DNA of 64,000 nucleotides from VXYL01 sp963666465 (GTDB lineage: Bacteria; Pseudomonadota; Gammaproteobacteria; Pseudomonadales; Azotimanducaceae). The translations under genes were made by a program, and so were the position numbers. The notes below the pieces were generated by a model that worked only from the letters and a program-made list of their open reading frames with translations, made no database searches and was not told the origin of the DNA. Every line of letters begins with the position of its first letter. Position 1 is the first letter of the stretch. The stretch covers positions 5,704,001-5,768,000 of the forward strand of contig OY762824.1 in assembly GCA_963666465.1 (NCBI GenBank). The letters run 5' to 3'. Below, piece by piece: positions 63,032 through 64,000 of this stretch.

Positions 63032-63948
63032 CGGCCCTTGCGAGCGACATCGACCGCTATCTGGCCGCCCTCGCCACCGAACGGCAGGCGTCGCCGCACA
63101 CGGTGGCCGCCTACCGACGCGACCTCGATCGCCTGATCGCACACGCTCCGGCTCGCACCGAGGAGGTTCGCGGGCATCACGTCCGTGCCTTCGTGGCGCG
63201 CCTGCATTCGGGGGGCCTCGCGCCGCGATCCATCGCCAGGGCCCTGTCCGGCGTTCGCGGGCTCTTTGCGTGGCTCGTGCGCCGTGGCGAGCTCGGCAGC
63301 AATCCGGCGGCAGGGATTCGGGCGCCAAAGCAGCGCCAACGCCTGCCGAAGACGATGGACGCCGACCAAACTTCGCAGCTCTTCGAGGGCCAGCCAAAGG
63401 ACGATCTGGAACTGCGCGATCGCGCCATCGCCGAGCTGCTCTATGGCAGCGGACTGCGGCTGGCGGAGCTCGTCGGCGCCGACGTCGGTGATCTCGATCT
63501 CGACGAGGGCTTCATCACCGTGGTCGGCAAGGGCGGCAAGACGCGTATCTCGCCGGTCGGCGGCGCCGCCCGCGAGGCGCTGCGGGCGTGGCTGGCGACG
63601 CGCACCGGCGTCACGCTCGCGGCCCCGCTGTTCGTGGCCCGCGGCGGCAATCGCATTTCGCCCCGCAGCGTGCAACTTCGCCTGAAGAAGCTGGCCGCAA
63701 GCACCACCGGCAACGATGCACTGCATCCGCACATGCTGCGCCACAGCTTCGCCAGCCACATGCTCGAATCGAGCGGCGACCTCCTGGCGGTGCAGGAACT
63801 GTTGGGCCACGCCAGCATTGCGACGACGCAGATCTACACCCACCTCGACTTCCAGCATCTGGCCAAGGTGTACGACAGCGCCCATCCGCGAGCGCGCCGC
63901 AAATCCGGCGCCGACGAAAATGCACCGGCCGGCGGGGACAAACCATGA
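63028..63948 (+). CDS. xerC: Tyrosine recombinase XerC
   Basis: 306 residues. SAM-like N-terminal domain (YLAALATERQASPHTVAAYR), then the catalytic domain with Arg in LYGSGLRLAELVG, Lys in VVGKGGKTR, His-x-x-Arg in HPHMLRHSFASHML, His in LGHASIATTQIYTH and the nucleophilic Tyr in the same segment. The set is complete. With XerD it resolves chromosome dimers at dif. It overlaps both neighbours by four bases (ATGA). Confidence 0.96.
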   Translation: MTALASDIDRYLAALATERQASPHTVAAYRRDLDRLIAHAPARTEEVRGHHVRAFVARLHSGGLAPRSIARALSGVRGLFAWLVRRGELGSNPAAGIRAPKQRQRLPKTMDADQTSQLFEGQPKDDLELRDRAIAELLYGSGLRLAELVGADVGDLDLDEGFITVVGKGGKTRISPVGGAAREALRAWLATRTGVTLAAPLFVARGGNRISPRSVQLRLKKLAASTTGNDALHPHMLRHSFASHMLESSGDLLAVQELLGHASIATTQIYTHLDFQHLAKVYDSAHPRARRKSGADENAPAGGDKP

Positions 63949-64000
63949 GTGCAGGGGCGGACATTGGCAATGGGGGCGTGGCGACGGGCGGCATCCGCCT
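63945..64000 (+). CDS. Start of a gene after xerC, cut by window edge
   Basis: An ATG overlapping the xerC stop opens MSAGADIGNGGVATGGIRL. Only 18 codons are visible and no family can be assigned. In related genomes xerC is often followed by an HAD hydrolase or hslV, but nothing here confirms either. Confidence 0.5.
   Translation, partial: MSAGADIGNGGVATGGIR

Overview
The window is GC-rich throughout and reads like the chromosome of a gammaproteobacterium. The run tpiA-secG-tRNA-Leu-tRNA-fMet-rimP-nusA-infB-rbfA-truB-rpsO-pnp (57.9 kb down to 47.5 kb, minus strand) and the run argH, lptM-lysA-dapF-DUF484-xerC (58.4 kb to the right edge, plus strand) are housekeeping orders familiar from Gammaproteobacteria. 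Many acyl-CoA, LLM-flavin, amidohydrolase and PhyH-type genes suggest an aerobic heterotroph that uses lipids or xenobiotics. I cannot name the genus. || Layout: 0-5.5 kb, a minus-strand block with two MaoC dehydratases, an enoyl-CoA hydratase, an AsmA-like protein and an EnvZ/OmpR-type two-component system. 6-7.2 kb, a thiolase. 7.7-10.2 kb, a methyltransferase plus endonuclease pair (type II restriction-modification). 10.2-19 kb, catabolic and redox genes: PQQ-type sugar dehydrogenase, cytochrome c', cytochrome b561, amidohydrolase, AlkD, LLM oxidoreductase, enoyl-CoA hydratase, VOC protein and PhyH. || 19.0-27.4 kb is accessory island 1. It holds a decayed HigBA pair in which both genes are frameshifted. 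It also holds a two-gene operon: a 790-residue protein with an Ig-like domain and a C-terminal ribosomal-L13e-like domain, and a DUF1998-type DEAH helicase of about 1,399 residues cut in two by an IS630-family element. Removing the IS and one TA copy restores the helicase frame exactly. I consider this operon the best candidate for an undescribed (probably anti-mobile-element) system here. || 27.7-31.6 kb is core-like: a MurA paralogue with Asp in place of the catalytic Cys, an FAH-family hydrolase, a zinc alcohol dehydrogenase and a MAPEG protein. || 31.7-43.8 kb is accessory island 2, a graveyard of mobile DNA. It contains complete ISNCY-type and ISKra4-type elements, an ISKra4-like remnant, a 226-bp MITE-like repeat with long perfect inverted ends, several toxin-antitoxin modules in different states of decay, and broken DruA-like (DUF4338), PAPS-reductase-like, RadC-like and VapC genes. 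|| 43.8-47.3 kb has a class II aldolase, an alpha/beta hydrolase and a DUF1828-type two-gene pair. A roughly 105-bp intergenic repeat able to form two hairpins occurs four times (5.8, 7.6, 31.9 and 43.7 kb). No CRISPR array, rRNA or intact prophage was seen.
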